A stretch of 10,128 bases of DNA. It comes from Thermodesulfobacteriaceae bacterium. GTDB lineage: Bacteria > Desulfobacterota > Dissulfuribacteria > Dissulfuribacterales > UBA3076. How positions within the stretch are numbered: position 1 is the stretch's first letter; every line of letters starts with the position of its first letter. The notes under the pieces were generated by a model that was not told the DNA's origin, ran no database searches, and saw only the letters and a program-made list of their open reading frames with translations. The DNA is taken from assembly GCA_012961845.1 (NCBI GenBank), contig DTYO01000233.1, positions 1 through 10,128 on the forward strand, in the 5' to 3' direction. Shown piece after piece: positions 1-7,071 of the stretch. A program made the position numbers and the translations under genes.

Positions 1-802
1 CGCTGTCAAAGGTCAGCCCCTTGCCAACCAGCAGGAGAGTAGGGCCCTTTTTGCTCCGTATGTATTCCAGAATGACAAGTCTTGGAGGCTGATCTGATCC
101 CTGACTGACCCCCAATATTCCGCCCATTCCGTTCCTCTTCATGGCCTTACGGGACAATGTCCCGCACTTGAAATTATGTTTTTTACACAGTTTCCGTGCA
201 TGTTTTTCAAATTTTCCGGGCGTCCAATGATTTCCCGGTTCATTGGCCATATCTCGTACAGAACAGGCCGCACCGGCTGAGACTTCACCCCTCTGGATAC
301 CAGCTGTTATGGCGGATGCATCTTTTCCGCACAGCAGAAATTCCTCTATGCGCCCGGGCTGCTCGTCGCTCTTATCATCAGTCTTGTATTTCCTGAACCG
401 ATATGCTCCCAGAACAAGACCTTCGGTCAGGCATTCGGCCATTTCTCCCGGGTTGAAATCAAGGAACTCAGGAATCACCATGCAGACTCTGGCCGCCCTT
501 GTGCCGGCGGCCTCTGAAGCCGCCCTGCCGGCAGATTTTCGAAAGGTCTCCCTAGTCAGTTCCTTCCGGCCAAGCCCGACCACCAGTATCCGGCGGGAAA
601 ACTCTCCTGACTGTTCTTCAGGATAGAACATTATGGACTCGTCGTCTTTTCCTGAAAAATCGCCGGCAGAAAAAGCACGCCGTATCAGATCATTGACCAC
701 CTGGTGTCCCGGCAGTAATGGACCCCGGTCATCATCCTGCCTGACCAAAAGAACCGTTATATCGGCCTCTGCCCCTGAAACCTGTTCAACATATCTGACC
801 AT
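1..802 (-). CDS. pepA: Leucyl aminopeptidase, peptidase family M17 (N-terminal 267 residues, cut by window edge)
   Basis: Cytosolic di-metal exopeptidase that removes N-terminal residues, often Leu, from peptides. The reading frame stays open from an ATG at 802 to the window's first base, so the 3' part of the gene lies outside. My translation begins MVRYVEQVSGAEADITVLLV. It contains the family linker block RDMANEPGNHWTP (compare RDLVNEPPN in relatives) at about residues 182-194, and ends in LLLVGKGLTFDS. That last block is the start of the M17 catalytic domain: K261 and D266 match the first two metal-binding residues of E. coli PepA. The remaining ligands and the NTDAEGRL signature are beyond the edge. 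The start is supported by GGAG five bases upstream. It begins 20 nt after the M48 protease stop, so the two are probably co-transcribed. The family is certain. The symbol pepA is the conventional one, and substrate preference cannot be told. Confidence 0.92.
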   Translation of the reverse strand, partial: MVRYVEQVSGAEADITVLLVRQDDDRGPLLPGHQVVNDLIRRAFSAGDFSGKDDESIMFYPEEQSGEFSRRILVVGLGRKELTRETFRKSAGRAASEAAGTRAARVCMVIPEFLDFNPGEMAECLTEGLVLGAYRFRKYKTDDKSDEQPGRIEEFLLCGKDASAITAGIQRGEVSAGAACSVRDMANEPGNHWTPGKFEKHARKLCKKHNFKCGTLSRKAMKRNGMGGILGVSQGSDQPPRLVILEYIRSKKGPTLLLVGKGLTFDS

Positions 803-822
803 TTTTTCTCCGTACCCTGATT

Positions 823-2148
823 TCAGCGGGAATCCTTTATATATCCCCACTCCACCAGCCGCTGATATGCATACTTGGCTGCTGGTCCCTGTCTGACACT
901 GTTCAGATACCGGTAATACTCCCTGGCTGCCCGTTCTTTTCGATCCATGCCTTCCAGTGCAAACCCCTTCAGAAACCCTGTATCGGGATTTCCTGGAAGG
1001 ATCTTTTCACAGGTCGAGAACTGTTCATAAGCCGAGGCAAACTTCTTCTGCATCAGATCTGTCATACCCTTTACATTGTGTGCCTGAGCCTCACCGGGAT
1101 ATACTGCAATGGCCTTTTCAGCATAACGGCCGGCTGCCTCCGGGTCTTTTCGGGCCAGCTGGCATTTGGCCATGATCACAAGACCGGCATAATCATCCGG
1201 CGCCTGCCTGAGGGCTGCATCCAGATAGTTTTCCGCACTTGAAAAACGCTTTCCGGACATCTCCCGCTCACCGAGCTGGATATTACTGATGGCATCCCTT
1301 ATCCTGCGGATACCGACAGTATGGTCCATGAACCGTTCCCTGTAGAACGGACGGCCTATCATGGAACGATAGTGTGAATCAGCCATGGATTCCGCCGTTT
1401 TGAAGCGCTCCTCGCTCATGGGATGGGTGGCAAACATGAGTTCAATGGCGCTGGGCCTGTGTCTGGAGGAACGCATGAGTATTTCCATCAATTCCACCAT
1501 GCCTTCCGGATTCTGTCCTGCACGGGCCATGTATTTCATACCCAGCGAATCGGCCTCCCGTTCGTTTTCCCTGCTGTAGTGGGCCAGCAGAGCCCCGGAT
1601 CCTATCTGCCCCAGGCCCTGTACAATTCCGGCATAATTTCCGTAACCGACAGCCTGCGCGGCAACTGCCGTACCTGAAACCGCAATGGCGGCCAGCATGC
1701 TTCTGGTGGCCCGCTCGGCTGTATGCCTGGCGTTCACATGTCCTATTTCATGGCCCAGGAGCCCGGCAAGCTCCGCCTCGCTGGCCAGTTCCACCATGAT
1801 ACCTCTGGTAGCTGCTATACTGCCGCCTGGAAAGGCGTAGGCGTTGATATATGCGGCATTTACCACCCTGAAAGAATAGGGCATGTCCGACCTGTGAGAC
1901 CTGGCGGCAAGACTGCTTCCTACCCTTGAAATGTAGGCATTGAGTTCCGAATCCTGCACCGGGCCGTAATCTGCAGAGAACTGGTGCGGTGAATGCGCCT
2001 GGTCCAGTTTGATCTCTTCGGCCTCCGACATCAGAATAAGTGTCCTCTTTCCTGTAACCGGATCCTTGACGCAGCCAGCCAGTGAAGAAGTAACAACTGC
2101 CCCTGCAGCTGAAGCAACCATGAGTCTTAGAAAATCTCTCCTGTTCAT
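823..2148 (-). CDS. Tat-exported M48 metalloprotease lipoprotein with TPR-like C-terminus (BepA-like)
   Basis: Zinc metalloprotease of family M48, predicted to be lipid-anchored in the envelope. The N-terminus MNRRDFLRLM carries a twin-arginine motif (R3-R4-D-F-L). A hydrophobic stretch and the lipobox LAGC follow, with C26 as the lipidated residue, so it should leave folded through Tat. The mature part opens with PVTGKRTLILMSEAEE, usual for periplasmic M48 proteins. HEIGH at 133-137 gives two zinc-ligand histidines and the catalytic Glu134. EREAD at 196-200 gives the third ligand, Glu196. THP at 241-243 matches the regulatory His246 region of BepA. Residues from about 290 to 430 are helical repeats of TPR type. 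Protease plus TPR is the layout of E. coli BepA, which handles stalled LptD at the outer membrane, but BepA itself is not a lipoprotein. The Shine-Dalgarno is weak (GGAA). The gene follows the AGCS symporter after 85 nt that hold a T7 run but no strong hairpin. Length is 441 aa. M48 assignment is secure; the exact substrate is unknown. Confidence 0.93.
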   Translation of the reverse strand: MNRRDFLRLMVASAAGAVVTSSLAGCVKDPVTGKRTLILMSEAEEIKLDQAHSPHQFSADYGPVQDSELNAYISRVGSSLAARSHRSDMPYSFRVVNAAYINAYAFPGGSIAATRGIMVELASEAELAGLLGHEIGHVNARHTAERATRSMLAAIAVSGTAVAAQAVGYGNYAGIVQGLGQIGSGALLAHYSRENEREADSLGMKYMARAGQNPEGMVELMEILMRSSRHRPSAIELMFATHPMSEERFKTAESMADSHYRSMIGRPFYRERFMDHTVGIRRIRDAISNIQLGEREMSGKRFSSAENYLDAALRQAPDDYAGLVIMAKCQLARKDPEAAGRYAEKAIAVYPGEAQAHNVKGMTDLMQKKFASAYEQFSTCEKILPGNPDTGFLKGFALEGMDRKERAAREYYRYLNSVRQGPAAKYAYQRLVEWGYIKDSR

Positions 2149-2233
2149 CGTCTGTTCCGGTATACGGCCATGAGATGCCGACTGAATTGACTGTGCAACA
2201 AAAAAACCTGTAAATTAATTCAGTGACTTCCTG

Positions 2234-3601
2234 TCATCCATTTCCCAACGACCTGTCTGAAAACAGAAATTTTCCGCCTTTCAGACTCTTCCCTGTCTCT
2301 TTTGCCACTACTCCGGACAGACCCAGCAGCCCGATCAGGTTTGGGATTGCCATAGCCCCGTTCATTGTGTCTGAAAAGTTCCAGACGAAATCCACCTTCT
2401 GAAAGGCACCTATAGCAATCACAAAACAAAAGAGATAACGGTACGGAATCCTGGCCTTGATCCCCAAAATATACTCTATACACTCCTCTCCATAATATGC
2501 CCACCCGATCATTGTGGAATATGCGAACACCGTAATACCGCAGGTCACCACAAGGCCCCCCGGGCCGGGCAGTCCCTGCTGGAAGGCAAGGTATGTCAAT
2601 GCGCTCGATGTTTCACCGCTGGACCATACGCCTGTAGTGAGGATAACCAGTGCGGTCATGGTACAAACTATTATGGTATCGAAAAAAACTCCGGTCATGC
2701 CTATCTGACCCTGCCTGACAGGACTGTTAGTCCGGGCTGCAGCGTGGGCTATAGCTGCACTTCCCAGTCCCGCCTCATTGGAAAACACCCCCCTAGCCAC
2801 ACCGAAACGAACAGCCGCTGAGACGGCGGCACCTGCAAAGCCTCCGGTGGCAGAGGCAGGAGTAAAGGCATGATGCAGTATGAGAGTCAGGGCCTCCGGT
2901 ATCCTGCTGGCATTGAGTATGAGTATGGCCACAGCCCCTGTCACATAAAATATTCCCATAAACGGTACGAGTTTTTCCGTGACCCGTCCTATCCGCCTGA
3001 TTCCTCCTATTATCACAACCCCTGTCAGCACCCCGAGGACAATACCGGTCACCGAAGGCATAATTCCCCACGATTCCCTGAGGGCAACCGCCACCGAATT
3101 GGATTGAACCATGCTGCCGATGCCTAATGCCGCAATGCTGCCCATCAGGGCAAAAAGCCACCCAAGCCACTTGAGCCTCAGGCCATCCGCTATAAACCGC
3201 ATGGGCCCGCCCTGCATGGTGCCGTCAGGCAATACATGCCTGTACTTCACGGCCAGCACCGCCTCGGCATATTTGGTGGCCATACCGAATACCGCACAGA
3301 CCCACATCCAGAACACTGCGCCCGGCCCCCCGAGGAATATCGCAGTAGCGACTCCCGCAATGTTTCCCGTACCGATCGTCGCCGAAAGGGCAGTTGTCAG
3401 GGCCTGAAACGGGGTAATGTCTCCTTTGGCCTGACTATCATCCGGGGATGAAAAGACCAGCTTCAGGGCGCAAGGCAGGTATCTGAACTGCAGAAAGCCC
3501 AAACGAAACGTGAGATAGACCCCTGTCCCCACCAGGAAGGCCAGCATTACAGGGCCCCAGACTATACCGTTCAAACAGGACATCAGTTGTAATAGAGACA
3601 C
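2234..3601 (-). CDS. Sodium:alanine/glycine symporter, AGCS family
   Basis: Inner-membrane secondary transporter that imports small neutral amino acids such as alanine or glycine with Na+. The 455-aa protein is hydrophobic throughout, with about ten or eleven membrane segments. Recognisable family blocks are GIVWGPVMLAFLVGTGVYLT (12-31), GDITPFQALTTALSATIGTGN (60-80, the unwound substrate/Na+ region), GGPGAVFWMW (91-100, the AGCS signature) and GVFSNEAGLGSAAIAHAAA (271-289). Length matches the family. The start is GTG at 3601, chosen because a near-perfect AGGAGGT lies at 3605-3611 and the alternative ATG six codons in has none. The gene diverges from the cation antiporter and is the first of three minus-strand genes. 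A 9-bp inverted repeat covers part of its Shine-Dalgarno, suggesting translational control. The transported substrate cannot be fixed from sequence; D-alanine or glycine are also possible. Confidence 0.94.
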   Translation of the reverse strand: MSLLQLMSCLNGIVWGPVMLAFLVGTGVYLTFRLGFLQFRYLPCALKLVFSSPDDSQAKGDITPFQALTTALSATIGTGNIAGVATAIFLGGPGAVFWMWVCAVFGMATKYAEAVLAVKYRHVLPDGTMQGGPMRFIADGLRLKWLGWLFALMGSIAALGIGSMVQSNSVAVALRESWGIMPSVTGIVLGVLTGVVIIGGIRRIGRVTEKLVPFMGIFYVTGAVAILILNASRIPEALTLILHHAFTPASATGGFAGAAVSAAVRFGVARGVFSNEAGLGSAAIAHAAARTNSPVRQGQIGMTGVFFDTIIVCTMTALVILTTGVWSSGETSSALTYLAFQQGLPGPGGLVVTCGITVFAYSTMIGWAYYGEECIEYILGIKARIPYRYLFCFVIAIGAFQKVDFVWNFSDTMNGAMAIPNLIGLLGLSGVVAKETGKSLKGGKFLFSDRSLGNG

Positions 3602-3608
3602 GCTACCT

Positions 3609-3638
3609 CCTTTTGATCACAGGTAACTTATCAAAAGG
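3609..3638 (-). promoter_or_regulatory. Leader hairpin overlapping the AGCS symporter Shine-Dalgarno
   Basis: A perfect 9-bp inverted repeat, CCTTTTGAT (3609-3617) and ATCAAAAGG (3630-3638), is separated by 12 nt. In the symporter mRNA its downstream arm ends in AAAAGG, and the last AGG forms the first half of the AGGAGGT ribosome-binding site at 3605-3611. Folding would put three of the seven Shine-Dalgarno bases in a helix, with the GTG start six bases past the stem. The repeat is seen directly; its role is inferred. The stem is A/U-rich and might melt easily. Alternatively it is a DNA operator for a dimeric repressor. Confidence 0.45.
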
Positions 3639-3657
3639 TTAATCAAATTCAAAGCAA

Positions 3658-3686
3658 CTTTTAAATCGGCATTTTCCCTCTGACAA
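3658..3686 (-). promoter_or_regulatory. Candidate sigma-70 promoter for the AGCS symporter
   Basis: On the minus strand TTGTCA (3686-3681, five of six to consensus) is followed after 17 bp by TAAAAG (3663-3658, four of six). Transcription would start near 3651, giving a leader of about 50 nt that contains the whole 3609-3638 hairpin. The spacing is ideal but the -10 box is imperfect. The flanking DNA is AT-rich, so chance matches are likely. Confidence 0.35.
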
Positions 3687-3700
3687 GAATGAAAAATTAT

Positions 3701-3727
3701 TGGACAGCAGACCAGTAAAGTTATAAT
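3701..3727 (+). promoter_or_regulatory. Candidate promoter with consensus TATAAT, upstream of the cation antiporter
   Basis: A perfect TATAAT at 3722-3727 is preceded by TGGACA at 3701-3706 (five of six to TTGACA), with a short 15-bp spacer. It points to the antiporter and would give a leader of about 165 nt holding the palindromes at 3767-3810 and 3822-3840. The spacer is below the optimal 17 bp, so confidence is limited. A second candidate lies closer to the gene. Confidence 0.3.
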
Positions 3728-3762
3728 TTTTTATATTGTACAGCAAGCCGTCTTCCAGACCC

Positions 3763-3810
3763 GTATCTGTGCACAGGTAGCTTCGTCTACAGCAGCCTGC
3801 AGGCAGATAC
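3763..3810. repeat. Nested palindromes in the divergent intergenic region
   Basis: Within 48 bp there are two perfect 10-bp palindromes, CTGTGCACAG (3767-3776) and GCCTGCAGGC (3795-3804). Between them is a short stem GTAG/CTAC around CTTCGT (3777-3790). An outer pair, GTATCTG (3763-3769) and CAGATAC (3804-3810), brackets all of these. In RNA from the upstream plus-strand promoter this could form a branched structure; in DNA the palindromes could be operators. The elements are directly visible. No riboswitch family I know matches. Confidence 0.4.
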
Positions 3811-3821
3811 ATAACAGAAGG

Positions 3822-3840
3822 TTTGCCGGAATACCGCAAA
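3822..3840. promoter_or_regulatory. Operator-like 19-bp imperfect palindrome
   Basis: TTTGC (3822-3826) and GCAAA (3836-3840) flank nine bases, and two further positions inside also pair, so seven of nine symmetric positions match. This size and symmetry suit a dimeric helix-turn-helix regulator. The left arm overlaps the -35 box of the proximal plus-strand promoter candidate at 3823-3851, as expected for a repressor site. No regulator is encoded here, so the identity of any binding protein is unknown. Confidence 0.3.
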
Positions 3841-3851
3841 TTACATGTGAT
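3823..3851 (+). promoter_or_regulatory. Proximal candidate promoter for the cation antiporter
   Basis: TTGCCG (3823-3828) and TGTGAT (3846-3851) are each four of six to consensus with an ideal 17-bp spacer. They would start transcription about 40 bases before the ATG at 3900. The boxes are weaker than those at 3701-3727 but better spaced. They overlap the 19-bp palindrome. Confidence 0.25.
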
Positions 3852-3899
3852 GAGTCACCTTCAAACTCCTGCATACATTCTCAGAGGCTCGTTGCACTC

Positions 3900-4892
3900 A
3901 TGATCATTGACTTCCTCCTGCTGATGCTGGGGATCGGACTGCTCTTAGGCGGAGGCGACACCCTGGTACGCGGTGCATCTGCCCTGGCATCGGGCCTGGG
4001 GATATCATCGCTCGTGATAGGCCTCACGATAGTTGCGTTCGGCACCAGCGCACCGGAACTGGCGGTCAACGTCTCCGCGGCCATCAATGGAAACGGCGCC
4101 CTGTCCTTCGGCAACATCATAGGGTCGAACATAGCCAACATCGGTCTCATCCTGGGCATTTCCGCCATGATGAAACCTCTGGAGATCAGGAGTATCGTGA
4201 TATCCAGAGAGATCCCCATGATGCTGGTGGCCACCATGGCCGTAATCATCATGGGTACAGACAGAATACTGTCCGACACCGCTGACTCTTACGACAGGTC
4301 TGACGGTATGCTCCTGCTGCTGCTCTTCTGCATCTTTTTCTACTACACGGTCGGAGACGTACTCCGGGGCAGATCAGCCGATCCATTCCTACAGGAGGCC
4401 GGTCAGATTCCACGTGCAGCCAGTCTGAAGTCCATAGGATTCAAATTGATTCTGACTCTCACAGGCCTGACAGCCCTGGTATGCGGGGGCAAAATCACCA
4501 TCGAATCGGCTGTAAATGTGGCCCATGCATTAAATATCCCACAGGTGGCTGTAGGTTTGACCATGGTAGCCATAGGCACCAGCCTGCCGGAGCTGGTGAC
4601 ATCCGGGATAGCCACCTGGCGCGGTGAGACGGACCTTGCAATAGGAAACGTGGTAGGGTCGAATATCTTCAATCTACTGCTGGTACAGGGAGCAACATCT
4701 GTAATAGGACCAATTCCCATGCCTGATGCCGGTCACCTGGATCTTGCAGTAATGGCATTCCTGTCAGTAAGTCTGCTTCCCCTGTCAATAACCTGCCGCC
4801 GAAAGATCAACCGAACGGGCGGTATATTCCTGGTCATCTTCTATTTCGGATACACTATGTTCAGATTCGTGCAGATGAATCATTTTATCTGA
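3900..4892 (+). CDS. Calcium/sodium antiporter, CaCA family (YrbG-like)
   Basis: Inner-membrane exchanger that likely extrudes Ca2+ (or another divalent cation) in exchange for Na+ or H+. The 330-aa protein shows the internal duplication of the family. The first alpha repeat has GTSAPEL (48-54) and GNIIGSNIANIGLILG (71-86). The second has GTSLPEL (226-232) and GNVVGSNIFNLLLVQG (249-264). Glu53 and Glu231 correspond to the cation-binding acidic pair known in NCX_Mj. About ten membrane segments are apparent. A hydrophilic stretch at about 155-178 separates the halves. The ATG at 3900 is the first plausible start, but its Shine-Dalgarno is poor (AGAGG, 12 bases away), so translation may be weak or the start slightly downstream. 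It is the only plus-strand gene here: divergent from the symporter and convergent with dapF, with 24 nt between stops and no clear terminator. Confidence 0.94.
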   Translation: MIIDFLLLMLGIGLLLGGGDTLVRGASALASGLGISSLVIGLTIVAFGTSAPELAVNVSAAINGNGALSFGNIIGSNIANIGLILGISAMMKPLEIRSIVISREIPMMLVATMAVIIMGTDRILSDTADSYDRSDGMLLLLLFCIFFYYTVGDVLRGRSADPFLQEAGQIPRAASLKSIGFKLILTLTGLTALVCGGKITIESAVNVAHALNIPQVAVGLTMVAIGTSLPELVTSGIATWRGETDLAIGNVVGSNIFNLLLVQGATSVIGPIPMPDAGHLDLAVMAFLSVSLLPLSITCRRKINRTGGIFLVIFYFGYTMFRFVQMNHFI

Positions 4893-4916
4893 TTCCACTT
4901 TCCGCCGACCCGGACC

Positions 4917-5747
4917 CTACACGGCAGCCAGCCAGGACTGATCGATACGGCCGGTATATACAACCTCCGTCCCTCCTTCCAGAAACACATCAGCTACATT
5001 TTTTCCGTCCAGCCGGAAATAGACTCGGAGCACCTCGCCTCCCCATGTAGTCACTTCCACCGGACTCTCCACCAGCCCCTTGCACGCTGAAATTACAGCG
5101 CTTGCCACCGCACCCGTCCCGCAGGCCAGGGTCTCGTCTTCAACCCCTCTTCCATAGGTGCGAATCCGTATTGCATGCATATTGTCCACCTGTACAAAAT
5201 TGACATTGGTCCCGGCAGGCATGAACCGCTCGTGGTGCCTGATACGCCGTCCCCAATCCAGTATGGGCGCCGAATTCAGGTCCGGCATAAAACAGATGGT
5301 ATGAGGGACTCCTGTATTGATGTGATGAAGCTGCACTTTTTCCCGGTAAATCTCCACAGACAGGTCCAGCAGGAGATCTGAAAGATCCGGGAGCTGAAGT
5401 TTAACCCTGGCATCCTTCACCCGGGCCCTGATTATTCCTGCCAAGGTATGAAAACTGAGTTTCTCAGGAGCAATTCCAGACAGATGTGCAAAACGGGCCG
5501 CACAGCGCCCCCCGTTTCCACACATCTCAGCCTCACTGCCGTCGGCATTAAAAAAACGCCACCTGAAATCCGCATGGGATGAATCCTCGATGAGGATGAG
5601 ACCGTCTGCACCAACCCCGAACTTCCGCCTGCAGATGCGCTCTGCCAGGACGGGGGCCTCCCCGAAGGATATGCCGCCCTGTCTGTTGTCTATGAGGATA
5701 AAATCATTTCCGCTGCCATGCATCTTGGTAAATGAAAAAGAGTTCAC
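4917..5747 (-). CDS. dapF: Diaminopimelate epimerase
   Basis: Cytosolic, cofactor-independent racemase converting LL- to meso-diaminopimelate, the precursor of lysine and of the peptidoglycan cross-linking residue. The 276-aa protein has the full family signature: FTKMHGSGNDFILIDN (6-21), FNADGSEAEMCGNGGRCAARF (66-86) with catalytic Cys76, NTGVPHT (144-150), and GVEDETLACGTGA (201-213) with catalytic Cys209. Both cysteines of the two-base mechanism are present and length is normal. The start is GTG at 5747, supported by GGGAG eight bases upstream; an ATG nine codons in would lose the conserved N-terminal strand. It lies 39 nt after lysA and is the last gene of the minus-strand cluster, converging on the cation antiporter. 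Confidence 0.97.
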   Translation of the reverse strand: MNSFSFTKMHGSGNDFILIDNRQGGISFGEAPVLAERICRRKFGVGADGLILIEDSSHADFRWRFFNADGSEAEMCGNGGRCAARFAHLSGIAPEKLSFHTLAGIIRARVKDARVKLQLPDLSDLLLDLSVEIYREKVQLHHINTGVPHTICFMPDLNSAPILDWGRRIRHHERFMPAGTNVNFVQVDNMHAIRIRTYGRGVEDETLACGTGAVASAVISACKGLVESPVEVTTWGGEVLRVYFRLDGKNVADVFLEGGTEVVYTGRIDQSWLAAV

Positions 5748-5786
5748 AATTATGTCTCCCGTATGCGACTCAATTAATGCCGGGTT

Positions 5787-7052
5787 TCAGCAGTCTAGCT
5801 CAAACAGACGTTCACCCCGTATGACATGCTCAAAACCCTCACGGCTCCTGACTACCTGAAAGCGATCACCCTTCACCATTACTTCCGGAATCCTCGGTCT
5901 CGAATTGTAATTGGAAGACATGGTGAATCCATAGGCCCCCGCACTCATTACAGCCAGCAGAGAGCCTCTAGGGACATCCGGCATGGGCCTTTGTCTTGCC
6001 AGAAAATCACCGGTTTCGCAGATTGGTCCGACGACGTCGGTCTCCCTCAAGGGGGTATCCGTTTCCTCTACGGGGAAGATCGCATGATATGCCTGATAGA
6101 GACTGGGACGGGCCAGATCATTCATTCCCGCATCGACTATATAAAAACGCCTACCCTCATGCTCCTTGGTATAAAGCATTCTTGTGACAAGTATTCCTGC
6201 GTTGCCGGCAATGGATCTCCCCGGCTCCACTATGACAGTTTGGTTCAGTCCTTCGGCCTCTTTCAGCAGGGTCCTGACATATTGTGCCGGTTCGGGAGCA
6301 GTCTCATCATTATACCTGATACCGAGTCCACCGCCTGTATCTATGTATTTGATCTCAATATCCCAAGACTCTATTTCTTCAAGAAGCGTCCGGATCCTTC
6401 TGAAGGCATCGACAAAAGGCTGCAGCTCTGTCAGCTGCGATCCTATATGACAGGATATTCCTGAAATCCTGAGTTCTTTCCTGGCTGCAGCCGCCCTGTA
6501 CGCCTTCCTTGCATCAGACATAGACAGACCGAACTTATTTTTTTTCAGTCCGGTGGATATGTACGGGTGAGTCATGGGATCCACATCAGGATTGACCCTG
6601 AAAGATATGGGTGCCTTGAGTCCCAGCCGCCCGGCCTGGCGGGTGATCACATCCAGCTCCTGCATGGACTCCACGTTGAACATCAGGATACCTGCCTCAA
6701 TGGCCTGCCTTATCTCCTGTTCCGTCTTACCCACCCCCGAATAAACTATACTGGCGGCTTCTATCCCGGCCCTGAGGGCCCTTCTCAGCTCTCCTCCTGA
6801 GACGATGTCTGCGCCGGAACCCAGCCCTGCAAGCAGGTTCAACACCGCCAGGTTGCTGTTAGCCTTAACAGCATAGCAAATCAGGTGAGAAGAACCGGAA
6901 AACGCCTGGTCATATGCCTTGAACCGGCTGATGAGTGCATCAGAGCTGTATAGATAAAACGGTGTCCCCACCTCTCCTGCGATTTTGGTGACAGAAACGT
7001 CTTCACAGTATAATTCTCCGTTCCTGTAGAAAAACTCGTTCATAATCGACAC
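5787..7052 (-). CDS. lysA: Diaminopimelate decarboxylase
   Basis: PLP-dependent enzyme of fold type III that decarboxylates meso-diaminopimelate to L-lysine, the last step of the pathway; its substrate is the product of the adjacent dapF. The 421-aa protein has YAVKANSN (60-67) with PLP-binding Lys63, GSGADIVSGGEL (78-89), SCHIGSQ (200-206) with His202, TGGGLGI (239-245), VEPGRS (275-280) for phosphate binding, and CETGD (345-349), which supplies the active-site Cys345 across the dimer. GAYG (372-375) follows near the C-terminus. All catalytic positions are intact. The start is GTG at 7052, with GAGGAAGG directly upstream at suitable spacing; an ATG three codons later (7043) is possible. It begins 19 nt after the lipoprotein gene stops. 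Confidence 0.97.
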   Translation of the reverse strand: MSIMNEFFYRNGELYCEDVSVTKIAGEVGTPFYLYSSDALISRFKAYDQAFSGSSHLICYAVKANSNLAVLNLLAGLGSGADIVSGGELRRALRAGIEAASIVYSGVGKTEQEIRQAIEAGILMFNVESMQELDVITRQAGRLGLKAPISFRVNPDVDPMTHPYISTGLKKNKFGLSMSDARKAYRAAAARKELRISGISCHIGSQLTELQPFVDAFRRIRTLLEEIESWDIEIKYIDTGGGLGIRYNDETAPEPAQYVRTLLKEAEGLNQTVIVEPGRSIAGNAGILVTRMLYTKEHEGRRFYIVDAGMNDLARPSLYQAYHAIFPVEETDTPLRETDVVGPICETGDFLARQRPMPDVPRGSLLAVMSAGAYGFTMSSNYNSRPRIPEVMVKGDRFQVVRSREGFEHVIRGERLFELDC

Positions 7053-7071
7053 AAACCTTCCTCACAAATAA

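Noticed and set aside
243..896. Plus-strand open frames of 127 and 87 aa over the aminopeptidase and M48 genes
   Set aside because: The minus strand here clearly encodes M17 and M48 proteins; the plus-strand products are low-complexity and unrelated to known families.
2149..2233. Possible intrinsic terminator between the symporter and the M48 gene
   Set aside because: There is a run of seven T after ACAGG on the minus strand, but the preceding sequence pairs only through CTG/CAG with mismatches inside, too weak to call.
3639..3839. Minus-strand 66-aa frame in the divergent intergenic region
   Set aside because: It would start with TTG without a ribosome-binding site, overlaps promoter candidates, and has AT-rich composition unlike the genes around it.
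3841..3875. Hammerhead-ribozyme-like core (TGATGAG) upstream of the antiporter
   Set aside because: The second conserved core (CGAAAC-type) and the required helices are not present; only a 4-bp GTGA/TCAC stem is seen.
3881..4720. Two minus-strand open frames (132 and 105 aa) opposite the cation antiporter
   Set aside because: They are antisense shadows of the duplicated alpha-repeat sequence and have no ribosome-binding site or family match.
5826..6464. Plus-strand 212-aa open frame antisense to lysA
   Set aside because: It lies wholly inside lysA, whose motifs are complete, has no recognisable domain, and is best explained by codon bias keeping the opposite strand open.
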